From positions 124,001 through 188,000 of the forward strand of contig JARIHC010000004.1 of assembly GCA_029288485.1 (NCBI GenBank): a stretch of 64,000 nucleotides of DNA, in the 5' to 3' direction. Position 1 is the stretch's first letter, and every line of letters begins with the position of its first letter. The translations under genes and the position numbers were made by a program. A model generated the notes under the pieces. The model was not told the origin of the DNA. It saw only the letters and a program-made list of their open reading frames with translations, and made no database searches. This document shows, piece by piece, positions 10,116-19,178 of this stretch. This DNA comes from Candidatus Saccharimonadota bacterium (GTDB taxonomy: Bacteria; Patescibacteriota; Saccharimonadia; Saccharimonadales; UBA4665).

Positions 10116-11686
10116 TACTTAGCCTCGGCCTCCGCTTTCTTGACCTTGGATTCTTTGTAAGTCTCAGCAATTTTCTTAGCTAGCTTAACTACGGTCTCGT
10201 GCTGGGCGTCAGTCGGCTTGTCGCCGGTGTTGATAGCTTCAACCAGTTTAGCGTTCTTGGTCTTGAGTTCGCGTAGTAGCGACTCTTCGGCAATCTTCAC
10301 CTTTTCTAGAGGCACTTCGTCGAAACAGCCTTCGTTAGCAGCTGTTAGAGCAGCATACATCTCCCAAATAGAATAGGGGCTGTACTGGGGCTGTTTAAGT
10401 AACTCTGTCAAGCGTTGGCCGCGTTCGATCGTCTGGCGGGTTTCGGCGTCCAGGTCGGTAGAGAATTGGCTAAAGGCAGCTAATTCGCGGAACTGCGCCA
10501 ACGCCAATTTAAGGCCACCGCCAACAGCTTTGATAGCTTTAGTTTGAGCAGAGCCGCCAACGCGCGACACAGAAAGACCTACTGAAATAGCCGGACGAAT
10601 ACCCTGGTAAAACAGATTAGTCTCCAGGAAAATCTGACCGTCAGTGATGGAGATTACGTTAGTTGGAATGTAGGCGGATATATCGCCGGCCTGCGTTTCA
10701 ATAATTGGCAAAGCCGTTAGCGAACCAGCGCCCAGCTTATCGCTTAGCTTGGCGGCGCGCTCCAAAAGGCGCGAATGCAGATAGAAAACATCACCCGGAT
10801 AAGCTTCGCGGCCCGGCGGGCGGCGCAGCAGCAATGACATTTGGCGGTAAGCCGCGGCGTGCTTGGAAAGATCATCGTAAATGATCAAGGCGTGCTTCTT
10901 GTTATCGCGGAAGTATTCGCCCATAGCGCAGCCAGCGTATGGTGCTAGATATAGCAAGGCAGCAGGGTCAGCCGGACTAGTAGCAATGATGATGGACTGC
11001 TTCATAACGCCTTCGCGCTTTAAGCGTTCTTCAAGCGCAGCAATCTTAGACAGTTTCTGGCCGATAGCTACATAGACATTAATGACGCCTGTTTTTTGCT
11101 TGGCCTGGTTAACCATGGTGTCGACGGCAATGGCCGTTTTACCGGTTTGACGGTCGCCAATAATTAGCTCTCTCTGGCCGCGGCCAATTGGAATCATCGT
11201 GTCGATAGCCATCAGACCGGTCATCAGCGGCTCGTGGACGCTTTTGCGGTCTAGCACGCCAGGCGCCCGGCGTTCTACCGGACTGGTAGTTTTAGTCTTA
11301 ATAGCTGGTCCGCCGTCAAGCGGTTGGCCTAGCGGATTAACTACGCGGCCAACTAGCTCCGGACCAACCGGAACCTCTAGAACTTGGCCGGACAGCCGCG
11401 CCTTAGCGCCAGCTTTAATGTCTGTGTCGTCGCCCAGTAAAACGGCGCCGATTTCGTCTTCAGCAAGGTTAAAGGCAAAAGCGGTTATCTTTTGACCGTC
11501 TACGCCTTCGATTTCTAACATTTCGTTATAACCGCACTTACTCAAACCATAAATCCAAGCAATACCGTCGCCTACGCGGGTGACAATACCAACGCTTTCT
11601 ATTTCCGGCCGAGTTTTAAGGTCGGCAATTGCCGCCCGGATGTCGTCGGATAATTCAGTGATTGATAATTCCGTCTTGGTAGCCAT
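10115..11686 (-). CDS. atpA: F1-ATPase alpha subunit
   Basis: This is the non-catalytic nucleotide-binding subunit of F1, 523 residues. It has the P-loop [11 protein letters not shown], the family signature [17 protein letters not shown] and the conserved [27 protein letters not shown] block. The C-terminal 30 residues are rich in Lys and Glu and longer than in E. coli. The gene lies 10 nt after atpH. Confidence 0.98.
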   Translation of the reverse strand: MATKTELSITELSDDIRAAIADLKTRPEIESVGIVTRVGDGIAWIYGLSKCGYNEMLEIEGVDGQKITAFAFNLAEDEIGAVLLGDDTDIKAGAKARLSGQVLEVPVGPELVGRVVNPLGQPLDGGPAIKTKTTSPVERRAPGVLDRKSVHEPLMTGLMAIDTMIPIGRGQRELIIGDRQTGKTAIAVDTMVNQAKQKTGVINVYVAIGQKLSKIAALEERLKREGVMKQSIIIATSPADPAALLYLAPYAGCAMGEYFRDNKKHALIIYDDLSKHAAAYRQMSLLLRRPPGREAYPGDVFYLHSRLLERAAKLSDKLGAGSLTALPIIETQAGDISAYIPTNVISITDGQIFLETNLFYQGIRPAISVGLSVSRVGGSAQTKAIKAVGGGLKLALAQFRELAAFSQFSTDLDAETRQTIERGQRLTELLKQPQYSPYSIWEMYAALTAANEGCFDEVPLEKVKIAEESLLRELKTKNAKLVEAINTGDKPTDAQHETVVKLAKKIAETYKESKVKKAEAEAK

Positions 11687-11696
11687 TTACTCTTTG

Positions 11697-12107
11697 TTAA
11701 TCCTTTCCTGCGGTTACTGACTGTTTAAACAAATTTAATTTACTGCGAATACTTAGATCCAGCTGCCGGTTAGGCAGGTTCAAGCGCACGCCGCCGACTA
11801 CTTCCGGATCAATGACCTCATTAATGACGATCTGCTTAGCGCTCGGGTGCACTTTCTTGACCTCGCGCCGGATGTCGGCTTTAACCGACGCTGATAGCGG
11901 GTAGGCGCTGCGGGCTACAACTTCTACGTGCCCAACTTCAGCCCAGTCGGCTTGAATGTCCCTTAATAGGGAATCAAGTTCGTTGACTCGGCGCTCGCTG
12001 AGTAAATAAGCAGCTATTTCGCGGTTAAACTGCTTAGATGAACCCTTTTTTAGGGTTCGATCGGCCACCAGTTTAGCCAGCCGAGTGCGAGGGGCTTTAG
12101 CGCTCAT
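11697..12107 (-). CDS. atpH: F1-ATPase delta subunit
   Basis: This is the peripheral-stalk subunit that links the b subunits to the top of F1. At 136 residues it is shorter than the 170-180 typical of the family. The C-terminal domain is recognisable (VEVVARSAYPLS...IRREVKKV...VDPEVVGGVRLNLPNRQLDLSIRSKLNLF). The N-terminal helical bundle appears shortened. Position between atpF and atpA and the 4-nt overlap with atpF support the call. Confidence 0.9.
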   Translation of the reverse strand: MSAKAPRTRLAKLVADRTLKKGSSKQFNREIAAYLLSERRVNELDSLLRDIQADWAEVGHVEVVARSAYPLSASVKADIRREVKKVHPSAKQIVINEVIDPEVVGGVRLNLPNRQLDLSIRSKLNLFKQSVTAGKD

Positions 12108-12643
12108 GCCGCCTGCTTCTCCTTGCCAGTCAGCGCACGCTCAATTAGCTGAGCGTCTTTTCGCGCGTCAACCTTTTCGCCTATTACGGCTTCGGTGGCT
12201 TCAGCGACTAGGCCAGCCATTTCTTTTTCCAGTTCTTTGCGGGCCCTGGCCGTCTCGGTTACAATTCGGCCTTCAGCTTCTGTTACGATGTTATCCGCCT
12301 TACCGCGGGCTTTCTCTTCGGCCTCTCGAATAGTTTCGCGGGCTGTTTCTTGGGCGCCAGCGATCATCTTATCGGCCTCAGTTCTAGCTTCGTGCAGCTG
12401 TTCTTCGACTTTCTTTTCCAGCTCGACCTTTTCTTTTTGCATATCTTCGCCGAGTTTAACACCGCGCTCAATTGTTTCGCGCCGTTCGTCCAACAGCTTA
12501 GTGATCGGACCAAAAGCATAGCGCCGAAGCAGCAGGTAAGCCAGCACAAACGTTATGACCTGTATCAAAAACGCCTTACCATCAAAACCGAGCGCCCCTA
12601 CGCCAGACGTACTGTCTCCGAAAAATGAAATTGCACTTAGCAT
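12104..12643 (-). CDS. atpF: Fo b subunit
   Basis: This peripheral-stalk membrane subunit has 179 residues. One N-terminal membrane segment (AFLIQVITFVLAYLLLRRYAF) is followed by a long, highly charged coiled coil (about 50-170). The start MLSAISFFGDSTSGVGALGF is followed immediately by the membrane helix, as in other b subunits. Confidence 0.95.
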   Translation of the reverse strand: MLSAISFFGDSTSGVGALGFDGKAFLIQVITFVLAYLLLRRYAFGPITKLLDERRETIERGVKLGEDMQKEKVELEKKVEEQLHEARTEADKMIAGAQETARETIREAEEKARGKADNIVTEAEGRIVTETARARKELEKEMAGLVAEATEAVIGEKVDARKDAQLIERALTGKEKQAA

Positions 12644-12662
12644 GCTTGTGTCTTAAAACTCC

Positions 12663-12890
12663 TTATTTAACAATGAAGATCGAGGCAAAGGCCAGTAGGC
12701 CGAATAGCTCGACAATAGCTACAAAGATCAGGGCCTGCCCTAAGAACTTAGCAGCCTCCGGGTTACGGCCGACGGCCTGCAAGTAGTTGCCGCCGATCAG
12801 TCCAATGCCGATACCGGGGCCGATAAAACCGCCGCCGATCATCAAACCTTTGCCGATAATTGCTGTGTTTACTGCGTCTGCGATTACCAT
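12663..12890 (-). CDS. atpE: Fo c subunit (proteolipid, proton type)
   Basis: This 75-residue rotor-ring subunit has two membrane helices. The first is glycine-rich (GLMIGGGFIGPGIGIGLIGG), the polar loop is RNPEAA, and the second helix carries the ion-binding carboxylate in IVELFGLLAF. The residue after the Glu is Leu, and the Gln and Ser ligands of sodium-type rings are absent, so proton coupling is the likely mode. Confidence 0.96.
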   Translation of the reverse strand: MVIADAVNTAIIGKGLMIGGGFIGPGIGIGLIGGNYLQAVGRNPEAAKFLGQALIFVAIVELFGLLAFASIFIVK

Positions 12891-12948
12891 ATGTTCGCTT
12901 GACTCCTTCTTAAATTATTACTTTCCAAAACAAAATTAAGCCCGCCCA

Positions 12949-13818
12949 TTACGCTTTCCCGGCCTTTAGCTCCATTGTTTCAGGAAGCGTACCATCGGTC
13001 AACCCCTGAGCGTCTTCAGCAGATTCTTCCTCAGGGTGGGCGCTACTGTGGTTAACTGCGATGGCCAGGTACATAATGCTCAAGATAACAAATATATAGG
13101 CCTGCAGAGCAGCCACCAGGAACTCCAACAAGGTAAAGGGTAGGGCAGTAATCGGTGCAGCCACATGTCCCAGGTAGGCAAATACGGCGATAACGATCTC
13201 TCCGATGGTTATATTCAAGAAAAGTCGGAGGCTCAGGCTAATTACACGGGTCAGATCGGTAAACATTTCCAGTAAACCAATCACGAAAAACAAAGGGTTT
13301 TTAGGGCTGCCAACAAAAAAGTGGCGCAAATACTTAAACAAACCGCCAGATTCCTTGATAGAAGCACCGTAAACCAGCACCATCGTAAGCACGCCCATGG
13401 CTGCCGTACCGTCTAAGTCTCCGGTAAAGGGCCTAAATAGCGGCGCTCCGTTGTGTGTTTGGAGACCCTCGCCCACTATCGGCAGCAGCCCTAACCAGTT
13501 GTTAAATAAGATAAAAAAGAATAGTGTGACGAAAAAGGGCACATAACGGCGTCCGACCTGCTTGTCATCAAACGCACCCATTACTGTATTCTCAATAAAA
13601 TCGACACCAATCTCGACGATTTGAACAAAACCGCCTTTGGGCTTAACGGTTACGCGGCGGGCTACGGCTGAAAATAGAATAATCAACACTACTGAGCAGA
13701 TCCAGCCGTACAAAATCGAATTGGTAATACTAAAGTTGCCCCATTGAAACACTTCGGCCGGAGCTATATGTACGCTGGGGCCGCTATCCGCTAACAAACT
13801 AAAAAACCCACCTATCAA
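12949..13818 (-). CDS. atpB: Fo a subunit
   Basis: This is the membrane channel subunit that passes protons to the c ring, 289 residues with five or six membrane helices. The essential arginine helix is present (ISLSLRLFLNITIGEIVI), as is the later FTLLEFLVAALQAYIFVILSIMYL. The C-terminal 30 residues are acidic and hydrophilic. The start overlaps the stop of the upstream gene (ATGA). Confidence 0.96.
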   Translation of the reverse strand: MIGGFFSLLADSGPSVHIAPAEVFQWGNFSITNSILYGWICSVVLIILFSAVARRVTVKPKGGFVQIVEIGVDFIENTVMGAFDDKQVGRRYVPFFVTLFFFILFNNWLGLLPIVGEGLQTHNGAPLFRPFTGDLDGTAAMGVLTMVLVYGASIKESGGLFKYLRHFFVGSPKNPLFFVIGLLEMFTDLTRVISLSLRLFLNITIGEIVIAVFAYLGHVAAPITALPFTLLEFLVAALQAYIFVILSIMYLAIAVNHSSAHPEEESAEDAQGLTDGTLPETMELKAGKA

Positions 13819-14156
13819 GCTTGCTTCTCCTTTTTAATTTCTGTCGGGTTAACAGATCTAGCTTTTGGGGTTGGCGTTTGACTTGCCACTTGCGTGGTGC
13901 GCCATAGCACCAGGCCAAACCCCACCATGGCTATCACAAAACCAACAATGGTCACTAAAGGTGTGGTACCCAGACGGCTGTCTAGCTCGTAACTGCCAAT
14001 GATAGGGATCAGAACTACCAGCGCTAATCGCCAACTCATGTCCAAGGCCATGCCTACGAATACTGATTGCGGGGTCTCTGGCTTACCGACCGTAACCCCT
14101 GAGTTATTGGTTGATGGTTTAGGCGATGGCGTCTGCTGCGTCGTCGTCTCTGTCAT
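13815..14156 (-). CDS. AtpI/AtpZ-like ATP synthase accessory membrane protein
   Basis: This first gene of the operon encodes 113 residues with two membrane helices (about 45-60 and 68-88), flanked by a Pro/Thr-rich N-terminus and a basic tail. Size, topology and place before atpB fit the AtpI/AtpZ family, which helps assemble the c ring or serves ion supply. The motif GSYELDSRLGTTPL resembles the loop of AtpZ (usual form G.wLD..lgT.P). Family function is partly known; this assignment rests largely on context. Confidence 0.75.
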   Translation of the reverse strand: MTETTTQQTPSPKPSTNNSGVTVGKPETPQSVFVGMALDMSWRLALVVLIPIIGSYELDSRLGTTPLVTIVGFVIAMVGFGLVLWRTTQVASQTPTPKARSVNPTEIKKEKQA

Positions 14157-14165
14157 TTCCCCTGT

Positions 14166-14195
14166 ATTATATCAGATGTGAGCTATCTCACGCAA
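14166..14195 (-). promoter_or_regulatory. promoter of the ATP synthase operon
   Basis: On the minus strand TTGCGT (14190-14195) and TATAAT (14166-14171) are separated by 18 nt, and the -10 ends 9 nt before the first ATG. Transcripts should have almost no leader. The spacer holds an inverted repeat (GTGAG-ATAG-CTCAC) that could be an operator. Confidence 0.65.
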
Positions 14196-14242
14196 CCAGG
14201 AAATTATCTGAAATTTAAGTAAGAAGTAAAGATTCGGCACCC

Positions 14243-14270
14243 TTGACAAAACATTTATTTAATATATTGT
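14243..14270 (+). promoter_or_regulatory. promoter with consensus -35
   Basis: TTGACA (14243-14248) is followed after 16 nt by TATTGT (14265-14270), directly in front of the start of the next gene. This implies a leaderless or nearly leaderless mRNA. Confidence 0.55.
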
Positions 14271-14273
14271 TAA

Positions 14274-14657
14274 ATGATCATGCTTGATTATTTTGAGCAC
14301 CAGGCCTTCCATGGTCCAGTTCCCGAAGAGCCTTCAATGGTCAAAGAGAGATTTATGAAATGGTTTGGGCGGCCTGTGTACTTCGCGAAGCTGGTTAAAC
14401 TAACCTCGTCTAGCCACAGGATGGCCCAGCAAGAGTCTAGCGCTCGCGATGAAGCCTGTGCGCTCGACGAACTGTATGGCACTGATCCTGAATCAATGGA
14501 GAGGATTTACGGCAACGAAACCAGTCAAGAGTTTTTGCGCCGACGCCGGGAAGAACTTTTTACGCAAGGCCGCCAACAGTTAATAGAACACACTATCAGC
14601 TACCAGCTTGGTTCCGAGCGCTTTATCGGCCAGCTAGTACTACAAGCCGACGACTAG
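14274..14657 (+). CDS. hypothetical protein
   Basis: This soluble charged protein has 127 residues and no recognised family. It contains an Arg/Glu-rich helical segment near the middle (SQEFLRRRREELFTQGRQQLIEHTI). The start may be the first ATG (14274) or the in-frame ATG at 14280. With TATTGT at 14265-14270 the second would give the better leaderless spacing. A short hairpin (CTATAC/GTATAG) after the stop may help terminate. Confidence 0.6.
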   Translation: MIMLDYFEHQAFHGPVPEEPSMVKERFMKWFGRPVYFAKLVKLTSSSHRMAQQESSARDEACALDELYGTDPESMERIYGNETSQEFLRRRREELFTQGRQQLIEHTISYQLGSERFIGQLVLQADD

Positions 14658-14711
14658 CCGGCTCTAAATCTATACTTTACTTAGTATAGCGAGGCTGTTA
14701 TATTGTTTGTA

Positions 14712-14963
14712 ATGAGTAATGCTAACGTTACAGTTTATTCGGCTACGTGGTGTGCTTTTTGCCACGCCGCTAAAGAATATTTTGATAAATTAGGTGTTAA
14801 GTACACCGACAAAGACGTCGAAAAAGACCCCAAGAGCGGACTTGAGGCAGTTGATAAATCAGGCCAGCGCGGCATACCAGTAATAGACATTGGCGGCGAT
14901 ATTATAGTCGGCTTCGACCGGCCCAAAATTGACGCTGCGCTCAAGGCGCACAATTTAGCTTAA
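14712..14963 (+). CDS. glutaredoxin-like thiol-disulfide protein
   Basis: This small thioredoxin-fold protein of 83 residues is of the glutaredoxin/NrdH type, probably reducing disulfides in the cytoplasm. It has the active site WCAFC near the N-terminus, the cis-proline block GIPVIDIGG and the closing GFDRPKIDAAL helix. A TTG at 14703 is in frame, but TATATT (14699-14704) would then overlap the start. The ATG at 14712 lies 7 nt after that hexamer and is preferred. Confidence 0.9.
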   Translation: MSNANVTVYSATWCAFCHAAKEYFDKLGVKYTDKDVEKDPKSGLEAVDKSGQRGIPVIDIGGDIIVGFDRPKIDAALKAHNLA

Positions 14964-15139
14964 TCAGACCTGAAGGCTTTAGTGCTCTCTCTAAATATTT
15001 CGCTAGCTTGACCGCTTGCGACTATTACAAAAGCGCTGCTTGCAATGTGCCCGATTGCTGATATGTAGCGCCTCCACAAAGGCGCTTCAGAAGGTAAAAT
15101 TTCTTCGAGAGATGGCGCTAGCTCGCCGACTTCTGCCAT
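14960..15139 (-). CDS. small hypothetical protein
   Basis: A 59-codon reading frame (MAEVGELAPSLEEILPSEAP...) occupies most of the gap after the glutaredoxin gene on the opposite strand. An AAAGG SD-like sequence lies about 9 nt before the ATG and TATCAT-type hexamers lie further up. The middle is mildly hydrophobic (ISAIGHIASSAFVIVA). Its stop overlaps the glutaredoxin stop. No family is recognised. Confidence 0.45.
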   Translation of the reverse strand: MAEVGELAPSLEEILPSEAPLWRRYISAIGHIASSAFVIVASGQASEIFRESTKAFRSD

Positions 15140-15259
15140 ATTAAATACCTTTAAGTTGTTAAATAAATGATAGCATAAATTATTAAACGGTCACTTCTCT
15201 TAAGCCATCCCAGCAATTAGACTTACAGCACAGAATGTAGTATTTTAAGTCACATTGAG

Positions 15260-15868
15260 ATGAGTATCGAGATAGAGCAGCTAGAACGTCCGGTTTTAAC
15301 CGTAACAAGACTTATGGACTGCGAGATACAGACCCGACTAGCGATTGATGCATCGCGAGCTGCCCGAGTCGGCTTAAATAACCATGCATTTAATATATTA
15401 AATGCCGGCGACAGCGGCCTCCAGCTGATACCGGCGCAATATTATAATAAAGCGCTATCCCAGCGTGACGGTTTGCTCGACCAGCTACCGGTCTCTGAAG
15501 CCCAAGACATTCTTAAAGAAAATATTAAACAAACATCAACAGCATCAGACATTTTTATAGCTCAAACTTTTCGCACAGTTTGCTATGGCAGAAACTCTAT
15601 ATCTTTAATTTATTATGAGCTAGAGCCGCCTTTCGCCGACGAAGCGAAAAAGGACTGTATTAAGCTAGCTGAAACTCTAGACGACCTTAATGGCGCTTAC
15701 ACGCCATGGAACTTCACGCCTCGCATATTACTGGGCGCTATTCGCAGTAACCACCCACGAAGGCAAGCTTTGGTTGAAGCCTTCGAAGAGAAGCGTTCGA
15801 CTTACATAGGTTTAGAAGGCGCCAGCCCGTTGCTCATGCGGCGATTTGCGGACCTAGTCTTTAATTAA
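15260..15868 (+). CDS. hypothetical protein
   Basis: This soluble protein has 202 residues. I recognise no family. It has mixed alpha/beta character with a conserved-looking stretch NFTPRILLGAI near residue 155. TATTTT (15241-15246) lies 13 nt upstream of the ATG and could serve as the -10 of a short leader. No operon partners. Confidence 0.65.
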   Translation: MSIEIEQLERPVLTVTRLMDCEIQTRLAIDASRAARVGLNNHAFNILNAGDSGLQLIPAQYYNKALSQRDGLLDQLPVSEAQDILKENIKQTSTASDIFIAQTFRTVCYGRNSISLIYYELEPPFADEAKKDCIKLAETLDDLNGAYTPWNFTPRILLGAIRSNHPRRQALVEAFEEKRSTYIGLEGASPLLMRRFADLVFN

Positions 15869-15915
15869 ACTGTTAAGAACTTTTAGTATTTGCTATTCAG
15901 CATTATGCTGTAGTT

Positions 15916-16485
15916 ATGTTATCTAAGGATTTTAAAACAAAGCCGTCGGTGGTGATCGTGTATACGGGCGAAGGCAAGGGCAAGACTACAGCTTCGCTAG
16001 GGCTTTTGACTAGAGCACTGGGCAACCGTTCGCGCGTGGCTTTTATCCAGTTTATTAAATATTGGGGTGTTAGCGAGCACGTATTTCTGCGCGACATTCA
16101 GCCAATCTATAAAGATCAATTGTATTTCTACAGAGGCGGAAAGGGCTTTTATAAAGCTGGCGAACTCAGCGAGCAGCATATTAGCGACGAGCAGCATAAA
16201 AAGGCCGCGGGGCAAACTTACGACGAAGCGCTAAAAGCCGTTACCGACGGCGACTACGATCTAGTAATTTGCGATGAGATCAATAACGCCGTTCACGACG
16301 GCCTACTAAGCGAAGCTCAACTTAAAAAATTAATAGTCAGCCGCGCAGAGAAGACCAGTCTCTGCTTAACCGGTCGCGACTTTCCTAAAAGTTTAATTAA
16401 ATATGCCGATATTGCCACTGAAATGAGCAAGCTGAAACATCACTTCGACGATAAATACTTAGCCAACAAAGGAATCGATTTTTAA
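15916..16485 (+). CDS. cobO: CobA/CobO-type corrinoid adenosyltransferase family protein
   Basis: This 189-residue P-loop protein belongs to the family that adenosylates cob(I)alamin or cob(I)yrinate using ATP. The start VVIVYTGEGKGKTTASLGLLTRALG contains the family P-loop GEGKGKTT, followed by the conserved VAFIQFIK strand and the Walker-B-like DLVICDEINNAV. No other cobalamin genes are in the window, so the substrate is uncertain; salvage or another nucleotide role is possible. TATGCT (15904-15909) ends 6 nt before the ATG. Confidence 0.85.
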   Translation: MLSKDFKTKPSVVIVYTGEGKGKTTASLGLLTRALGNRSRVAFIQFIKYWGVSEHVFLRDIQPIYKDQLYFYRGGKGFYKAGELSEQHISDEQHKKAAGQTYDEALKAVTDGDYDLVICDEINNAVHDGLLSEAQLKKLIVSRAEKTSLCLTGRDFPKSLIKYADIATEMSKLKHHFDDKYLANKGIDF

Positions 16486-17174
16486 TCTTCCAATCTGACC
16501 GTGGATGATAGCGCCATCCGGGTAACTCTCACTGGATCAACGTCAGCAGTAGCCTGAGTAATAGCGTCAAAGGCATCTTCGCGCTGTCCCCAGTTAGCCA
16601 AATCAAGCTCCGCTACCGGTGACTGAATAGCGTTACCGGCCTGTTCTTCGACTTCGTAAACCATTTTTAGATCATCAAAGGTGTGGATTTGGGCTTTGTC
16701 CGAATCGAGCGCTATAGTAACGATGATCGTCTCAGGAGTAATAAGCCTGGAATTATCCATTTTAGTTTGGCAAGCGCCGCAAGGGTGCAGTGTAGGAGTT
16801 ATCCGATTCATAACCGCACGTATTTCTTCTGGATCATCGGTACCAGCTATAACCATACCGATAATGTGGTCGTAACCATCTTCGGTAGCGTGGTCTATAA
16901 CGTCCATCTCGGCACAGTATTTAGGCGTGTCTTGATCTGGTTTATAATTAGCTCCGCCAATGACAATAGGCGGCTTAGAGCCATCAAACTTAACAGCGTA
17001 AGCACTAGCGCCCACATGAAACTCACGGTAGGAAAAGGCTTCGTTTTCGGCACCGTGCCGAGCCATATTCACCATCAACGGTATAGCCGAAACGAATTGG
17101 CTATAATCAGTGCTTTCTTGAAGCTCTTGTTCTGGATCGGGCAACTCGCGCCCCTGACGCTCGCTACTTACCAT
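16482..17174 (-). CDS. cytidine deaminase-like protein
   Basis: This zinc-dependent deaminase-fold protein has 230 residues. The catalytic CAE (KYCAEMDVI) and the PCGAC zinc motif (LHPCGACQTKM) are both intact, as in tetrameric cytidine deaminases. The N-terminal strand FHVGASAYAV also matches. It is roughly 100 residues longer than CDA because of an N-terminal arm and a C-terminal helical tail, so the substrate may differ (another nucleoside or a nucleic acid base). TATAAT (17182-17187, minus) ends 7 nt before the ATG. The end overlaps the convergent corrinoid gene by 4 nt. Confidence 0.8.
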   Translation of the reverse strand: MVSSERQGRELPDPEQELQESTDYSQFVSAIPLMVNMARHGAENEAFSYREFHVGASAYAVKFDGSKPPIVIGGANYKPDQDTPKYCAEMDVIDHATEDGYDHIIGMVIAGTDDPEEIRAVMNRITPTLHPCGACQTKMDNSRLITPETIIVTIALDSDKAQIHTFDDLKMVYEVEEQAGNAIQSPVAELDLANWGQREDAFDAITQATADVDPVRVTRMALSSTVRLED

Positions 17175-17229
17175 ATTTGATATTATACAACTATTTTATA
17201 TATAAATCAATCCTATATAATTATCAGCG

Positions 17230-17742
17230 ATGGGAAAACCTGTTTTATATCTGTTTCTTGGCTATCCTGGAGCCGGCAAAACCACCGTTGCGCAGTTAAT
17301 CGCTAAGCATACCGGAGCGGTTCATATATGGGCCGATCTAGAACGACATAAGTTATTCGATCAGCCAACACACGACGAAGCAGAAAGCCGCCAGCTTTAT
17401 GATAAGCTGAATCAAACCACTGCTCAGCTGTTATCACAGGGTAAAAGCGTCGTTTTTGACACTAATTTTAATCGTTTTGACGACCGCGAACTGCTGCGAG
17501 GTATTGCCGCCAAACATGGAGCCGAGAGCAAGCTAGTCTGGCTAACAACGCCAACCGACGTAGCCAAAGAACGTGCCGTACACGCCAACGTAGTGCGCAA
17601 TGGTTACGAGTTTAAAATGAGTGCCGAGCAGTTTAGTAAGATCGCCAGTCATCTGGAGCCGCCGCGCGAAGATGAAAAAGTAATTAAAATATCAGGTATA
17701 AAAATTGACTCTAACGAAGTTATGCAGCTACTTAGTAAGTAG
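17230..17742 (+). CDS. P-loop kinase-like ATPase (AAA_33/zeta-toxin-like fold)
   Basis: This predicted small-molecule or polynucleotide kinase-like protein has 170 residues. It has the Walker A GYPGAGKTT (residues 11-19), an early acidic/Arg strand (WADLERHKLF) and the DTNFNRFDDRE block after a hydrophobic strand (SVVFDTNF), all typical of the AAA_33 kinase group. The substrate is not predictable. TATAAT (17216-17221) lies 8 nt before the ATG. The nuclease gene follows by 1 nt. Confidence 0.75.
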   Translation: MGKPVLYLFLGYPGAGKTTVAQLIAKHTGAVHIWADLERHKLFDQPTHDEAESRQLYDKLNQTTAQLLSQGKSVVFDTNFNRFDDRELLRGIAAKHGAESKLVWLTTPTDVAKERAVHANVVRNGYEFKMSAEQFSKIASHLEPPREDEKVIKISGIKIDSNEVMQLLSK

Positions 17743-17743
17743 C

Positions 17744-18328
17744 ATGCAACGGAAACACCTGGTAGCATTCAGCTTTTCGGCGCTCATAATCTTGGGCGGT
17801 GTTTTAACGTATGCAAATGAGTCTGGTGGGCTTGGTGATGTTGGCAATGCTGCCCAGCGATACCAGCCTGGCTTGTACCGAGTTAGCCGTTTTGTGGACG
17901 GCGACACAATTGCCGTAGACATGAATGGACACGTCGAAAAAGTCCGTTTTATAGGAGTAGATACACCCGAAACTCATAAACCCAACACTCCAGTCCAGTG
18001 CTATGGGCCCGAAGCAGCAGCCTTCACACGCCGCACGATAGGCAATCAGCTTGTACGGCTTGAGTCGGATCCGCTCAGCACCGACCGCGACCGTTACGAC
18101 CGACTCCTCAGATACGTCTATTTACCAGATGGCACTGACTTAGACGAGCAAATAATACGCCAGGGGTACGGCTTTTATTATCCGTACTTTCCATTCAGCA
18201 AATCGGCAGCGTTCAACGCCGCCGAGCAAGCCGCCATAGTCGCCCACAAGGGGTTGTGGGCTCATTGCCACCCCGTACCAACCGATAGCGGCGGCTACCA
18301 GTCAAATCCGGTAACTTCAGCTACATGA
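17744..18328 (+). CDS. secreted or membrane-anchored thermonuclease (SNase family)
   Basis: This 194-residue staphylococcal-nuclease-type enzyme should cut DNA and RNA outside the membrane. The N-terminal hydrophobic segment (LVAFSFSALIILGGVLTYA) is a signal peptide or anchor. The SNase core is complete: VDGDTIAV, the Arg/Asp/Glu block VRFIGVDTPETH and the second catalytic Arg in DRYDRLLRYVYL. The ATG at 17744 comes right after the upstream stop, and a farther TTG start is unlikely. It may supply nucleotides by degrading extracellular nucleic acid. The 3' end overlaps the convergent glycosyltransferase by 34 nt. Confidence 0.9.
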   Translation: MQRKHLVAFSFSALIILGGVLTYANESGGLGDVGNAAQRYQPGLYRVSRFVDGDTIAVDMNGHVEKVRFIGVDTPETHKPNTPVQCYGPEAAAFTRRTIGNQLVRLESDPLSTDRDRYDRLLRYVYLPDGTDLDEQIIRQGYGFYYPYFPFSKSAAFNAAEQAAIVAHKGLWAHCHPVPTDSGGYQSNPVTSAT

Positions 18329-19161
18329 GTAGTAGGATCTACGCGAGCGGGAATCTGTCTATACGCCAACAAGCGGCTCCACGAGAAACGCTCAAGTTTA
18401 GGATCATAGCCGCGGTGTAAAATCTTAGCTGGCAAGTAGCCTACCGCACAGACCGCCACTACCGAGTACATGTGCCAGCGCTCGCGGATACCATGCTGAG
18501 CGTAGGTCCGCGGCGAAACTAATACGTAGTTTAAGAACTCCAGATAGCTTACATCTATTCGGCGCGATGACACTTCTGCTTTCAATCGATCGTCAAAGGC
18601 CACCTTGCCGCCAATTTCTTGCAAGTGGATAGCAATGTCGTAATCTTCGTGCATGCCAGCCCGCCTGCACAAATACGGCTTGACCTGGCACCAAGCACTG
18701 CGGCGCATAGCCATGTTAGCCCCCCACAAGTAAACCCGATTTTTAAGCTGGCGCTCTAGGCGGCGGCGAAAAAAGAGGTCGATGGCGTTGAATAGTCCCG
18801 CAGCTGCCACATTGTAGTAAAGTGCTACCCCAGACACGGCGTCGACGCCGCCGCCGGCAAAGACTGCGCTGACCGAAGCCAACCAATCTGAGGGCAAAAC
18901 AGTATCAGCGTCAATCCGAGCGATAATATCGCCGCGGGCAGCATCAAAACCACGAGTACGAGCGTGAATAACACCTTGGCGGGGCTCATTCAAAATCTTA
19001 ACAAAATCGAATGCTTCGGCTACCGCAGCAGTGCCATCGGTCGAGTTATTATCCACTACAATTACCTCAAACGGCTGGATAGTTTGCCGGGAAATAGACC
19101 GCAGGCAGGCCGCTAGGTGATCAACTTCGTTGTATACTGGGATGACTATGCTTATTTTCAT
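18295..19161 (-). CDS. family 2 glycosyltransferase
   Basis: This 288-residue inverting GT-A glycosyltransferase probably acts on cell-surface polysaccharide. It begins KISIVIPVYNEVDHLAACLRS, has the nucleotide-sugar strand VIVVDNNSTDGT, and the metal motif DAD in RIDADTVLPSDWL. A basic amphipathic stretch and a moderately hydrophobic C-terminal segment (MYSVVAVCAVGYLPAKIL) suggest membrane association. It is divergent from the glycosidase-like gene, and the two could act on the same glycan. Confidence 0.9.
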   Translation of the reverse strand: MKISIVIPVYNEVDHLAACLRSISRQTIQPFEVIVVDNNSTDGTAAVAEAFDFVKILNEPRQGVIHARTRGFDAARGDIIARIDADTVLPSDWLASVSAVFAGGGVDAVSGVALYYNVAAAGLFNAIDLFFRRRLERQLKNRVYLWGANMAMRRSAWCQVKPYLCRRAGMHEDYDIAIHLQEIGGKVAFDDRLKAEVSSRRIDVSYLEFLNYVLVSPRTYAQHGIRERWHMYSVVAVCAVGYLPAKILHRGYDPKLERFSWSRLLAYRQIPARVDPTTHVAEVTGFDW

Positions 19162-19178
19162 TAATCTTTAACTATTAT

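Noticed and set aside
12195-12521. Ser-rich reading frame opposite atpF
   Set aside because: It is the complement of the charged coiled coil of subunit b; low-complexity sequence with no start signals.
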